The notes: generated from the letters alone by a model not told the origin. A stretch of DNA of 64,000 nt from Rs1 sp036960485 (GCA_036960485.1 JBALXS010000001.1:1-64000); one strand, 5' to 3'. Shown: positions 27,651-36,511, counted from the stretch's first letter. Made by a program: numbers and translations.

Positions 27651-28563
27651 ATGACTGTTATAGGTAAAGTATCGTTGGTTATTGGAAAGGTTGTTGCTAT
27701 AGATGGATTGGGGAATGAACGGATTCTTACAATCGGAGATGATATTTTTGAAGGTGAGCGCGTTGTTGCTTCATCTGGTTCGAAAGTTGCTCTACAGATG
27801 ACCTCTGGCGATCAGATAGCTATAGAAGATGGACAAAGTTGGACACCAACATCCGAAACGTACTCTGTTGCGGAAGATTTTCCAGTTGAAGACTCTGTAA
27901 TTAATGCAGATGATTTAAGCTCAGTAGAAAGCATTCAACAAGCGTTATTAGCCGGTGCTGATCCCACTGAATCTGCTGAAGCAACTGCTGCAGGAGCTGG
28001 TAATAGTGCTACAGCTTCCGGTGAAGCAAATGACGGTGGTGGTAGTTTTGTGACATTGGAACGTACTGCTGGTGAAGTTGATCCAACAGCTGGTTATGAC
28101 ACTATTGGCACGAGTACCGGCATTAGTACAGGGCAACAAGACGTGCCCGAACTCTTGATTTTTACCCCTCCGACTATAGTTGTTATTGATTCTGATGGGG
28201 GTGTTACAGCAGCAGATAATAGTGCAATAGAAGGCACAGGTGATACGGTATTTGGTAGTTTTACGGCGCTAGCTGAGGCTGGAGTTCAATCTTTAACTAT
28301 TAACGGGCAAAGTATAGTTACTCCCATATCTATCGTGGGAACTGAAGGTACTTTAAATGTTATTAGCTTTAACCCCGCTACTGGTTTGGTTAATTATAGT
28401 TATAGTGAAGATGGCGATGCTGAACTTCATAACCAAGCTAACGATAATATTAATGATCAATTCACAATATCGCTAGTCGATAATGCAGGTCAAACAACAT
28501 CTAATTCGTTGGATATCCAAATCATTGATACCGTGCCAGTCGCGCAAGATGATGCAACACAAA
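27651..28563 (+). CDS. LapA-like RTX adhesin, N-terminal part (up to assembly gap)
   Basis: N-terminus of a large surface adhesin. Residues 1 to about 105 (MTVIGKVSLVIGKVVAIDGL, DIFEGERVVASSGSKV) match the retention module of LapA/BapA-type adhesins, which anchors the protein in the outer-membrane secretion pore. A TAAG motif at residues 112-115 fits the di-alanine site cut by the periplasmic protease LapG when cyclic-di-GMP falls. A Thr/Ala/Gly-rich linker and the first Ig/VCBS-like repeat follow until the N run. I chose the ATG at 27651; an in-frame TTG at 27639 is possible. It is one gene with the part after the gap. No lapBCE, lapD or lapG genes are in the window. Confidence 0.85.
28509..28563 (+). 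repeat. Adhesin repeat segment A, copy 1
   Basis: 55 bp, identical to 29186-29240; encodes LDIQIIDTVPVAQDDATQ. It abuts the assembly gap. Confidence 0.93.
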
Positions 28564-28663
28564 NNNNNNNNNNNNNNNNNNNNNNNNNNNNNNNNNNNNN
28601 NNNNNNNNNNNNNNNNNNNNNNNNNNNNNNNNNNNNNNNNNNNNNNNNNNNNNNNNNNNNNNN
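28564..28663. other. Assembly gap (100 N) inside adhesin repeats
   Basis: 100 N between two segments that occur again, 119 bp apart, at 29240-29360. Replacing 100 by 119 restores one reading frame across the gap. Confidence 0.97.
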
Positions 28664-28718
28664 CAAGGTGTTTATACCTATACCTTGAATAACACCAGCG
28701 CAGCGGTCCAAGGTTTGA
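28664..28718 (+). repeat. Adhesin repeat segment B, copy 1
   Basis: 55 bp, identical to 29360-29414; encodes GVYTYTLNNTSAAVQGL. It starts directly after the gap. Confidence 0.93.
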
Positions 28719-31516
28719 ACGATAACGAGTTCCTACAAGAGAGCTTCTCTTACACCGTAACCGATGCAGACGGTGATGTCAGCATTGCGAAGGTTGATAT
28801 CAAGATCAACGGCAGCACCGACACACCGCCTACCGTTGTGATCGAAAACACCGACGGTAATGTGACAACCGCAGATAACAGTGTTGTGGAAGATACGGGT
28901 AATACCGTATTGGGTATCGCGACAGTGACTGCAGAAGCAGGCATTAAGAGTGTCACTGTTGGCGGAATCGATGTAACGGGCGCCAGTGCGGCGAACCCCG
29001 TTGTCCTACCGGCGACCGCTGAAGGTACGCTAAGTATCACTAACTACGATGCCGCGACCGGTATTATTAGCTACTCGTACACGGAAGCACTTGGTGCAGA
29101 TGATCATCAAGCGGGTGATAACAGCGTCATCGATAGCTTCACGGTAACGGTGACAGATAATGCAGATGTAAGCCGTTCGGATGACTTGGATATCCAAATC
29201 ATTGATACCGTGCCAGTCGCGCAAGATGATGCAACACAAATCGGTGAAGATGATGTAAGTGTCGGCGGTACAGTGAGTATTGATGCCGGTGCAGATGCAC
29301 ACCTTATTACCGTACAAACGGATGTCGTAGGCAATCACGGTACGTTCAGTATTAATGCACAAGGTGTTTATACCTATACCTTGAATAACACCAGCGCAGC
29401 GGTCCAAGGTTTGAGTGATAATGAGTTCTTGGAAGAGAGCTTCGGTTACGAGGTGATCGATGCGGATGGTGATAAGAGTACTGCAACGGTTCATATCAAG
29501 ATCAATGGCAACTCAGATGATCCTATTATCACCACAGTTACTCAGGTTACAGTGTCTGAAGAAGGGTTAGTGAACGGAATTGCGGATTTGGTAGGTGTGC
29601 CGACAGATACTACCGATGCCGTTATCAATAGCGGAACAATCAGTATTTCAGACCCAGATAGTACGGCCTTTGGTGTTTCAATTACTGGCCCTAGTGGTAT
29701 AACGAGCGGTGGAGAGCCTGTTACTTGGTCTGCATGGGATAGTAATACCAATACATTGACGGGCACTACTGTTTCGGGTGGAGAAGTTATTACCATTAGT
29801 TTGGGTTCCCAAACAGGAAGTAATGGTAATTATTCAGTGCCATATACGGTTACATTAAAAGGGCCGATAGATCATGATCTATCAGGTGAAGATGTTAAAC
29901 CCTTAGACTTTACAGTTAACGTTTCTGATTACAGTGGCGGTAGCGTAGCTACTTCGAGTCTCTTAGTCACAGTGGAAGATGATAGCCCTGAGGTAATTGA
30001 TAGTTCTAATAAAATAGAAATTTCAGGTCAAGATACTAACTTACTGGTAATACTCGACTCATCTGGCAGCATGTCATACTCATCAGGTGTGCCCGGTAAA
30101 AATCGTTTCCAATTAGCGATAGAGGCCATTGATAATTTAATTGATGGCTATAATCAGCACGGTGCCGTGATGGTGCGTCTAGTGACCTTTGGTTCATCTG
30201 CACGTGATCACGGCGAGGGTTGGATGACGGCAGAGGATGCTAAAACTTTGCTTTTAAATCTCCCATTTAGTGGTGGAGGCACAAACTATGATGCAGCTCT
30301 GGCAGAGGCGATTGCTTCTTATAGTAGTACGGGTAAAATTGAAGATGCCAACGCTGTTTCTTACTTTATCTCAGATGGAGCTCCGAACGGAGGGTTTGGT
30401 ATTTCTGCTGCTGATGCACTGGTATGGCAAGAGTTCCTGCAGAGTGAAAATGGTGGAATTAAATCTATCGCATTGGGCATAGGAACGAATGTACCTTTAG
30501 CTCCTTTAAACCCTATAGGCTATGACGCTACTGTGGAGCCTAATACGAATGATAACGCAATTATAGTGGCACAACTATCCGATCTTGATGCTGTACTACA
30601 ATCGACAATTGCACCTGCAAACTTTAGTGGTAATCTTCTCAGTTCTGCTCTTAATAGTTCTGGTTTTGGCGGCGATGGTGGTCATATTGCAGAGCTAACT
30701 ATAAACGGTATTGTTTATACCTTCGACGGAACAAACCTTGAGAAAGATGGGGTGGCTCTTAGTGGCTCCAACTTTACTTTAGTGACCGCTTTAGATGGTA
30801 AATTGAACGTCGATATGAATGATGGTAGTTACACTTATCAAGCTAAACCGGGACAAACGACGGCCAGTGATGAAGTTATTCAGATTACATTGCGCGACAA
30901 TGACGGTGATCTATCATCTCAAGCCGAAATTCTGTTGAAATTGACACCAGAAACTAATGTTGATATTGCAAGTAACCAAGTTCCTACCGATGCCAACGAA
31001 AGAATAGAAGGTACAGACAATAGTAATACCATCAATGCAGGTGGAGGTAATGACAGAGTCTTTGGCGAACTAGGAGAGGATACTCTTAATGGTGAGGCGG
31101 GGGATGATAAATTGTACGGTGGTAGAGGGGGTGACATTCTTAGTGGTGGAGACGGTGACGATATTCTCTTCGGTGGTTTGGGCAATGATACGATGAGCGG
31201 TGGTCTTGGTGCTGATATATTCACCTTTACTTCAGACAGTAATGGTCAAACTGATACGATTCTTGATTTCAACGTCATAGAAGGGGATAAACTGGATTTA
31301 TCTGATTTGTTAGATACTGCGCAAAACTCAGCTAATCTAGATCAATACCTAGCTTTTGAAAAAATAGGCAGTGATACTGTTATTCACGTTGATGATTTAT
31401 CAGGTACAACGTTAGATATCAAACTTAAAGACATTGATTTGACGGCTAACGGAAATGATACTGATCAGAAAATAATTGATGATCTGCTTATCGGCAATAA
31501 TTTACTCAGCGAGTAA
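28664..31516 (+). CDS. LapA-like RTX adhesin, C-terminal part (repeats, VWA, RTX, secretion signal)
   Basis: Continuation of the adhesin, about 950 codons. Order: Ig/VCBS-type repeats (VPVAQDDATQ, GVYTYTLNNTSAAVQGL), a variant repeat to about 29990, a von Willebrand A domain from about 30030 with MIDAS residues DSSGSMS and GGTNYDAAL, a further VCBS-like segment, then calcium-binding RTX nonapeptides (GGGNDRVFGELGEDTLNGEA, LYGGRGGDILSGGDGDDIL) at about 31035-31215. It ends in a type I secretion domain (GADIFTF, DTILDFNVIEGDKLDLSDLL). Expected to be exported by a LapBCE-type ABC system encoded elsewhere and held at the cell surface for attachment. Confidence 0.88.
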   Translation, partial: QGVYTYTLNNTSAAVQGLNDNEFLQESFSYTVTDADGDVSIAKVDIKINGSTDTPPTVVIENTDGNVTTADNSVVEDTGNTVLGIATVTAEAGIKSVTVGGIDVTGASAANPVVLPATAEGTLSITNYDAATGIISYSYTEALGADDHQAGDNSVIDSFTVTVTDNADVSRSDDLDIQIIDTVPVAQDDATQIGEDDVSVGGTVSIDAGADAHLITVQTDVVGNHGTFSINAQGVYTYTLNNTSAAVQGLSDNEFLEESFGYEVIDADGDKSTATVHIKINGNSDDPIITTVTQVTVSEEGLVNGIADLVGVPTDTTDAVINSGTISISDPDSTAFGVSITGPSGITSGGEPVTWSAWDSNTNTLTGTTVSGGEVITISLGSQTGSNGNYSVPYTVTLKGPIDHDLSGEDVKPLDFTVNVSDYSGGSVATSSLLVTVEDDSPEVIDSSNKIEISGQDTNLLVILDSSGSMSYSSGVPGKNRFQLAIEAIDNLIDGYNQHGAVMVRLVTFGSSARDHGEGWMTAEDAKTLLLNLPFSGGGTNYDAALAEAIASYSSTGKIEDANAVSYFISDGAPNGGFGISAADALVWQEFLQSENGGIKSIALGIGTNVPLAPLNPIGYDATVEPNTNDNAIIVAQLSDLDAVLQSTIAPANFSGNLLSSALNSSGFGGDGGHIAELTINGIVYTFDGTNLEKDGVALSGSNFTLVTALDGKLNVDMNDGSYTYQAKPGQTTASDEVIQITLRDNDGDLSSQAEILLKLTPETNVDIASNQVPTDANERIEGTDNSNTINAGGGNDRVFGELGEDTLNGEAGDDKLYGGRGGDILSGGDGDDILFGGLGNDTMSGGLGADIFTFTSDSNGQTDTILDFNVIEGDKLDLSDLLDTAQNSANLDQYLAFEKIGSDTVIHVDDLSGTTLDIKLKDIDLTANGNDTDQKIIDDLLIGNNLLSE
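29186..29240 (+). repeat. Adhesin repeat segment A, copy 2
   Basis: 55 bp, identical to 28509-28563; together with segment B it bounds the 119-bp stretch probably missing at the gap. Confidence 0.93.
29360..29414 (+). repeat. Adhesin repeat segment B, copy 2
   Basis: 55 bp, identical to 28664-28718. After it the two copies diverge gradually. Confidence 0.93.
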
Positions 31517-31526
31517 GCTAAACGTA

Positions 31527-31553
31527 AAGCCTGTCTTCGGACAGGCTTTTTTT
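31527..31553 (+). terminator. Adhesin terminator
   Basis: Perfect 9-bp stem AAGCCTGTC/GACAGGCTT with a TTCG tetraloop followed by a T-run, 10 nt after the adhesin stop. Confidence 0.95.
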
Positions 31554-31914
31554 GTTTAAGATAGTTTCACTATCACAATCATGTTAGTTCGGCTAGCCCA
31601 TCGTATATTAATTTACCCTTCCCCTTAAAAGTAGTTAACAGAGAGCGTCTCGTTATCTAGTCAAAACCCGTAAATCCAACCTAAAACTCTATTCCTATTA
31701 ATTATTTAGACTACAATTTTTCTATGGTATTTATCTACACGACCCTCAACAGGTGGAAAAATGATGTGCTACTTGCTGATACTAGTTGTTAGAGCCATGA
31801 AAATTTCTTCATAAAGGCCAGTTAACGATATTTAGCAGCATAGGATCATTATAAATATTCAAATTGAAACTGTACTGAAGATTAAATATCCTGCGTATAA
31901 TATAAATAAACAAG
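31554..31914. other. Intergenic region between adhesin and regulator remnant
   Basis: About 360 bp of AT-rich sequence with no supported feature. A minus-strand frame reaching into this area (31809-32120) lacks family features and is the shadow of the regulator remnant. Confidence 0.35.
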
Positions 31915-32253
31915 GATGATTGTTTTGTATATATTTTTTCTAAGGCGAATGTGCTCAAGCATTGGATTGAAATTGCTAAAGATAAAGAGAAACTAGTTTT
32001 CCCTATCAATAGCTGCTTGCTAATACATTTAGATTCTATAAGTAAGGGGTAATTAGGTGAATTATCCTTTTTCCGGGATAAGCTTAAGGTCATTACATTT
32101 TCTGATAATTCAAACGACAACGAAGGGATTGATTTATTACTTCGAGGGTTTAAGGGTTATACGAATACTTTTGTTTCGACCTCAACTTTCAATAAATTAT
32201 TAATTCGTGTTAGTCGTGGTGATCTTTGGGTAGGCAAAATATTGCGCAAGTAA
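31915..32253 (+). pseudogene. Truncated LuxR/CsgD-type response regulator remnant
   Basis: One frame reads FVYIFSKANVLKHWIEIAKD, CLLIHLDSISKG, a TAA stop (32050-32052), then LKVITFSDNSNDNEGIDLLL, RGFKGYTNTFVS and SRGDLWVGKILRK before a final TAA. This follows the atypical receiver domain of LuxR-type regulators often found beside RTX adhesin/type I secretion genes (segments like VVFSD..DD.EGLELL..GA.GY.NTY and GGDVWVG). No start codon is evident and the C-terminal helix-turn-helix is missing. It probably once regulated the upstream adhesin. Confidence 0.65.
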
Positions 32254-32667
32254 TAAACAAGCTACAGTCATATGGCTAGTGATAGGTGTTTTTTAAATAC
32301 AAGCCCCTTTTCCTTCACTGGTTTAAAAAAGTATTCGAATTAGTAAGTCTTAGTTGTGATTTTGTTATGGCTCACTTGGCGCTATCGGCGCTAGTATTGA
32401 TGCCTGTTTACATTGTGGCTTTGGTTGCGATGGCGGTTATAAAAGCTATGCGTTGAAATTGTAGCTAGCCTAAATTACCGGCATATTATTCTAATTAATA
32501 TTTTTAAAGCCAATGCCAGTTCCTGTAGCAGTTATCTGTAGTTAAAGAGACTTGCCAAAGCGGCAATTTGTTTCTTCAATGGCGGCATTACATTGCCTAA
32601 AAGTAAATGTTCATATCTTTTTTAATAATAACCACTTATTAATCAATGATTTAATTTATGCAAATTT
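32254..32667. other. Intergenic region upstream of the flgB promoter
   Basis: About 410 bp with no confident gene. A 29-codon hydrophobic frame at 32367-32456 has no ribosome site. No flgA, flgM, cheV or cheR lies here, although they often precede flgB in pseudomonads. Confidence 0.4.
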
Positions 32668-32685
32668 TTGGCATAATCATTGCTT
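32668..32685 (+). promoter_or_regulatory. Sigma-54 promoter of flgBCDE
   Basis: TTGGCATAATCATTGCTT has the -24 GG (32670-32671) and -12 GC (32682-32683) at the exact 12-bp spacing of TGGCAC-N5-TTGC, 30 bp before flgB. RpoN with FleQ or FleR would be expected to act here. Confidence 0.85.
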
Positions 32686-32715
32686 TATTAAAACTAATAT
32701 TAATAGAGGTGTGTA

Positions 32716-33114
32716 ATGGCGATAACATTTGATAAAGCATTAGGAATTCATCAGCAGGCTATCCAGGTTCGTGCGGATCGTGCTGAAGTATTGGCAAATA
32801 ACATTGCCAATGCTGATACTCCAAATTATCAAGCGAGGGATTTGGATTTCAAAGCTATATTAAATAATCAATCCAAGCATGTATTAGCGGCTAAAACCAC
32901 CAATACAGGACACGCACCTACCGTAATTCATCCAGATTTTGCAGCGGATCTTATGTATAAAGTTCCTACCCAGCCATCGATAGATGGTAATACCGTAGAT
33001 GTACAGCAAGAAATGGCAGATTTTGGGCAAAATTCCTTAGCTTATCAGGCTTCATTTGAGTTTCTTAATAGTAAATTCAAAGGCCTAAAGCTAGCCGTTA
33101 AAGGATCTGCATAA
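32716..33114 (+). CDS. flgB: Flagellar basal-body rod protein FlgB
   Basis: 132-aa proximal rod protein of the periplasmic flagellar axle, exported by the flagellar type III system. Rod-family N-terminal segment RADRAEVLANNIANADTPNY and a C-terminal helix ending in KFKGLKLAVKG are present. It is the first gene behind a sigma-54 promoter. Its stop overlaps the flgC start (TAATG), indicating coupled translation. Confidence 0.97.
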   Translation: MAITFDKALGIHQQAIQVRADRAEVLANNIANADTPNYQARDLDFKAILNNQSKHVLAAKTTNTGHAPTVIHPDFAADLMYKVPTQPSIDGNTVDVQQEMADFGQNSLAYQASFEFLNSKFKGLKLAVKGSA

Positions 33115-33548
33115 TGTCTATTGCCAATATATTTAATATTTCAGGTTCTGCCATGAGTGCACAAACAGTGCGCTTAAATACCACCGCGAGCAACATGGCG
33201 AATGCACAGAGCATTAGCTCAAGTGTCGATGAAACCTATCGAGCACGCAAGCCAGTGTTTGCCTTGCAAGAACCTTCACAGCAGCAGTTAAATGCAAAGG
33301 ATGGCGGGTTGTTGGCGGGCCAGGGAGTGCAGGTGTTAGGCATAGTGGAGAGTACGGCTCCATTGCAGCCAGAGTACTTGCCAAGTCATCCAATGGCGGA
33401 CGAGAATGGATTTATATACTATCCGAATGTCAATGTCGTTGAAGAAATGGCTGACATGATTTCCGCTTCAAGATCTTTTCAAATTAACGCTGATGTTATG
33501 GATTCGGCAAAGAAAATGATGCAACGTGCTCTCACGTTGGGTCAATAG
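33114..33548 (+). CDS. flgC: Flagellar basal-body rod protein FlgC
   Basis: 144-aa rod protein. The N-terminus SAMSAQTVRLNTTASNMANAQ is the rod/hook signature; HPMADENGFIYYPNVNVVEEM and the C-terminal heptad helix ending MMQRALTLGQ are typical of FlgC. It overlaps flgB by 1 nt and precedes flgD by 10 bp. Confidence 0.97.
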   Translation: MSIANIFNISGSAMSAQTVRLNTTASNMANAQSISSSVDETYRARKPVFALQEPSQQQLNAKDGGLLAGQGVQVLGIVESTAPLQPEYLPSHPMADENGFIYYPNVNVVEEMADMISASRSFQINADVMDSAKKMMQRALTLGQ

Positions 33549-33558
33549 TAGGTGATTT

Positions 33559-34239
33559 ATGAATATAAATGAGACTAACAACAGCAATGTTTTTAATCAG
33601 ATAAACAAAGCTAACCAATCAGACGAAACTTTAGGTAAAAGCAAATCACAAGAAGACAGTGATATGTTCATGAGGCTGATGATTGCTCAAATGAAAAACC
33701 AAGATCCTACTAGCCCAACAGATACCGAAGCCTTTATGGGCCAGATATCGAATATGCAGCAAGTAGAGAGTATGAATAATTTAAGTAATTCGATTAGCAC
33801 AATGAGTCAATCGATGATTACTAGTCAGTCAGCATTACAAGCATCTTCAATGGTGGGTCAAAACGTTTTGATTTCTACTGATAAAACCTTGAGTGATAAA
33901 GATGGCAATATCAAAGGTGTGCTATCGCTACCAGGCAATACAGATAATGTTCGCTTAACAGTGACAGATTCAGCCGGCAAAGTGGTAGAAACCAAAGATT
34001 TAGGCAAGTTTAATGCGGGTAATACTGATTTCTCTTGGGATGGCGCTACCGATATGGCAGGTAATGAATACTCATTAAAAGCAGAAGCAAAATTGAGTGA
34101 TGGTAGCTACGAAAGAATTGATACTTATCTAGATAACAGAGTAACAAGCGTTACTTTAGGGCAGAATGGCGTTGGCATGCAGGTAAATACAGCTGTGGGT
34201 TCAACATCAATGGCTAATGTACTAAGAATTGGTGTATAG
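33559..34239 (+). CDS. flgD: Flagellar hook-capping protein FlgD
   Basis: 226-aa scaffold that guides FlgE assembly and is not retained in the mature hook. The conserved FMRLMIAQMKNQDPTSPTDT segment at about 42-61 is diagnostic; tudor/FnIII-like parts follow (TDFSWDGATDMAGNEY). Third gene of flgBCDE. Confidence 0.96.
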   Translation: MNINETNNSNVFNQINKANQSDETLGKSKSQEDSDMFMRLMIAQMKNQDPTSPTDTEAFMGQISNMQQVESMNNLSNSISTMSQSMITSQSALQASSMVGQNVLISTDKTLSDKDGNIKGVLSLPGNTDNVRLTVTDSAGKVVETKDLGKFNAGNTDFSWDGATDMAGNEYSLKAEAKLSDGSYERIDTYLDNRVTSVTLGQNGVGMQVNTAVGSTSMANVLRIGV

Positions 34240-34250
34240 GAGAATATAAC

Positions 34251-36335
34251 ATGGCTGGATTTAACACGGCAATATCAGGTATTAGAGCGGCAACCGCAGC
34301 ACTTGATGTCACAGGTAACAATATAGCTAACGCAAGTACTACAGGTTTTAAATCATCACGAACGGAATTCGCAGATATCTATGCAACAGCGGCGATCGGT
34401 TCTGGTGCGAGTAATACGCCGGGTTCTGGTGTGTTGGTTTCAGACATAGCGCAGGATTTTAGTGGTGGTAACGTTCAATTTACCAATAACAACCTAGACT
34501 TGTCGATAGATGGCAGCGGTTTTTTTCAGTTAGATGATGGTCGTGGAACTGTAACTTATACACGCGATGGATCATTTGAATTAGATAAGAATGGCTTTAT
34601 TGTGTCAAAAGGCGGTCAGAATCTTCAAGGTTATGGAGTTGATGATCAAGGCAATCGTCTGCCAATTGATAACTTAAGAGTAAATGAAAAAGAAAGCCCG
34701 CCAAAAGCAACAGAAACAATGGCATTGTCTTTCAATATTAATGAAGCGTTAGATGCTGAATCTTTAATTGTTCCTTATTCGCGAGAAGAGCCGGGTTCTA
34801 CGACATTCAGTACAACTGTTGGCACGTTTGATAGTTTAGGAAATGAGCATACTCTTCGTTATGATATGGTGGAGCAGCAGGCAAAGAAAGAAGTGCATAC
34901 GTTTGATCATGTGTTAGGTGCGGCTGGTGAAGATCTGTTTCAGTTGTCTGGTGTGATCCTTGATCCTGATGCTGCGGGTACTGACTTTGCTGCTGGTGTT
35001 ATTTCACCTGATAAGCTTCAAGCTTTACAAATTGCCGACCCAAGAATTAAAAATGTAGAGTATGTGTCTGCAACCGCTGCTGGAGCAGCTGGTGCCGGTA
35101 AGATTATTGTTACTTTAAAGTCATCGGCAACGGATGTTGGTGATCTGGTTGTTGGAGCTGGTGGTGGCGTATTGCCAACTAATGAACAAACTGATTTGGT
35201 CGCTAGTAATGAAACTCATACTTATACTATACCTGCAGGGTTAGGTGGAGCATTACCTGGTGTTAGTGGTCCAGCAGGGGTGGTTGCGGGAGATCAGGCT
35301 GATGTTCAAGCAGCGCCACCAAATTCGTATGTTTTTCAGCAATCATTTAGTATCGCTGGAATAGCATTTGATTTTCCAGCAACACCAAGTGAGCCTATTA
35401 CCCGTAAGCAGGTTGCCGACGAAATAATCTCGCAAGAAACAGCGATTAGAGATGCGGATCCTAATATTGAGTCAATAAGCTTTAATGAGGGAACAAATGA
35501 ATTAAAAATTACCTATAAAGCTGAGTCTGGTAATGTAAACCCTACTGCTATAGCTCAGACCGCCGGGAACTTCTTTGGTGGTACGGCTGGTACAGCAACA
35601 GCCGTAGCAGTACCAACAGCTGCCGTTGTTGAAGAAGGTGATAATTCTTATCAAGGGGTTTATCGTATGTACGCATACCTAAATCCATTGGGGCAGCGCC
35701 CTGAGGCCTTGGATATTGGGAAAGTGGTAGATGCTGGATCATCGCTTGGCACGGCAAGTGAGATAGGTCCTGTGATTGTCAAGTTTAATCCTGCAAATGG
35801 TGTAATGACATCCATCAACGGAGAAGATATTCCGACTACAGTAGGGGCTAGTGTTCCTAAGCTGATAATTAAAGGAGCAGATCCTGCTGACGGGAACACC
35901 ACAATATCTCTTGATCTAGCCGGTACAACTCAGTTCGCGGATACACAAATTGTTAAAGCGCAAAGCCAAGATGGTTATTCAAAAGGTGATTTAACAGGTG
36001 TTGCCTTCACACCAACGGGTGAAATGATTGCAACCTTTAGTAATAATCAGAGTCAAACGTTGGGTATTGTTGCGGTGGCTACTTTTGAAAACCAAGCGGG
36101 TATGCAGCCAAATGGCAGTACACAATGGTTAGCGACGAATGCTTCAGGTAATCCAGTGTTGAATCCACCTGGTTCAGGTTTAAACGGTAGTTTAAGGTCT
36201 TCTGCTCTGGAGTCATCGAACGTTGATTTATCAGCAGAGTTGGTGAAGCTTATTGAGTCGCAACGTAATTTCCAGGCGAGCTCTAAGACTCTAGAAACCC
36301 TTAATACGGTGACTCAGAACATCTTGCAGATCTAG
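34251..36335 (+). CDS. flgE: Flagellar hook protein FlgE
   Basis: Hook subunit, the universal joint between rod and filament. N-terminal FNTAISGIRAATAALDVTGN and C-terminal LVKLIESQRNFQASSKTLET carry the two coiled-coil regions. At 694 aa it is well above the 400-460 aa common in gammaproteobacteria. The extra length is a low-complexity, Ala/Gly/Pro-rich stretch in the middle, about residues 190-470, which should lie on the exposed face of the hook. A terminator follows, so flgE ends the first transcription unit. Confidence 0.95.
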   Translation: MAGFNTAISGIRAATAALDVTGNNIANASTTGFKSSRTEFADIYATAAIGSGASNTPGSGVLVSDIAQDFSGGNVQFTNNNLDLSIDGSGFFQLDDGRGTVTYTRDGSFELDKNGFIVSKGGQNLQGYGVDDQGNRLPIDNLRVNEKESPPKATETMALSFNINEALDAESLIVPYSREEPGSTTFSTTVGTFDSLGNEHTLRYDMVEQQAKKEVHTFDHVLGAAGEDLFQLSGVILDPDAAGTDFAAGVISPDKLQALQIADPRIKNVEYVSATAAGAAGAGKIIVTLKSSATDVGDLVVGAGGGVLPTNEQTDLVASNETHTYTIPAGLGGALPGVSGPAGVVAGDQADVQAAPPNSYVFQQSFSIAGIAFDFPATPSEPITRKQVADEIISQETAIRDADPNIESISFNEGTNELKITYKAESGNVNPTAIAQTAGNFFGGTAGTATAVAVPTAAVVEEGDNSYQGVYRMYAYLNPLGQRPEALDIGKVVDAGSSLGTASEIGPVIVKFNPANGVMTSINGEDIPTTVGASVPKLIIKGADPADGNTTISLDLAGTTQFADTQIVKAQSQDGYSKGDLTGVAFTPTGEMIATFSNNQSQTLGIVAVATFENQAGMQPNGSTQWLATNASGNPVLNPPGSGLNGSLRSSALESSNVDLSAELVKLIESQRNFQASSKTLETLNTVTQNILQI

Positions 36336-36384
36336 GTTAGGTTTGTAGTTTGGTTGAAGTGGTATAGTGATTGCTTGATAACAG

Positions 36385-36416
36385 AATCCTTAGTTTACAA
36401 CTAGGGATTTTTTTTG
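36385..36416 (+). terminator. Terminator of flgBCDE
   Basis: AATCCTTAGT (36385-36394) pairs with ACTAGGGATT (36400-36409), 10 bp with one G-T, followed by a T-run, 50 nt after flgE. Confidence 0.9.
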
Positions 36417-36440
36417 CTTGATTTTCAGTGTTTGTAATAC

Positions 36441-36458
36441 TTGGCGCGGTTATTGCTC
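36441..36458 (+). promoter_or_regulatory. Sigma-54 promoter of flgF operon
   Basis: TTGGCGCGGTTATTGCTC has -24 GG (36443-36444) and -12 GC (36455-36456) at correct spacing, 53 bp before flgF and just after the flgE terminator. Confidence 0.85.
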
Positions 36459-36511
36459 TTAAGTATTGTAATATGCAAGCGGCAATTAATGCAGTAATTT
36501 AGGGCGGTGAG

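Noticed and set aside
29542..31224. Several minus-strand frames opposite the adhesin
   Set aside because: They are Ser/Pro/Val-rich antisense shadows of the repetitive coding strand.
31809..32120. 103-codon minus-strand frame after the adhesin
   Set aside because: It is the shadow of the LuxR-type remnant on the plus strand and has no recognisable features.
32367..32456. 29-codon hydrophobic frame (starts MAHLALSALVLMPVYIVALV)
   Set aside because: It could be a small membrane peptide or toxin, but it has no ribosome site, no known family and no conserved context.
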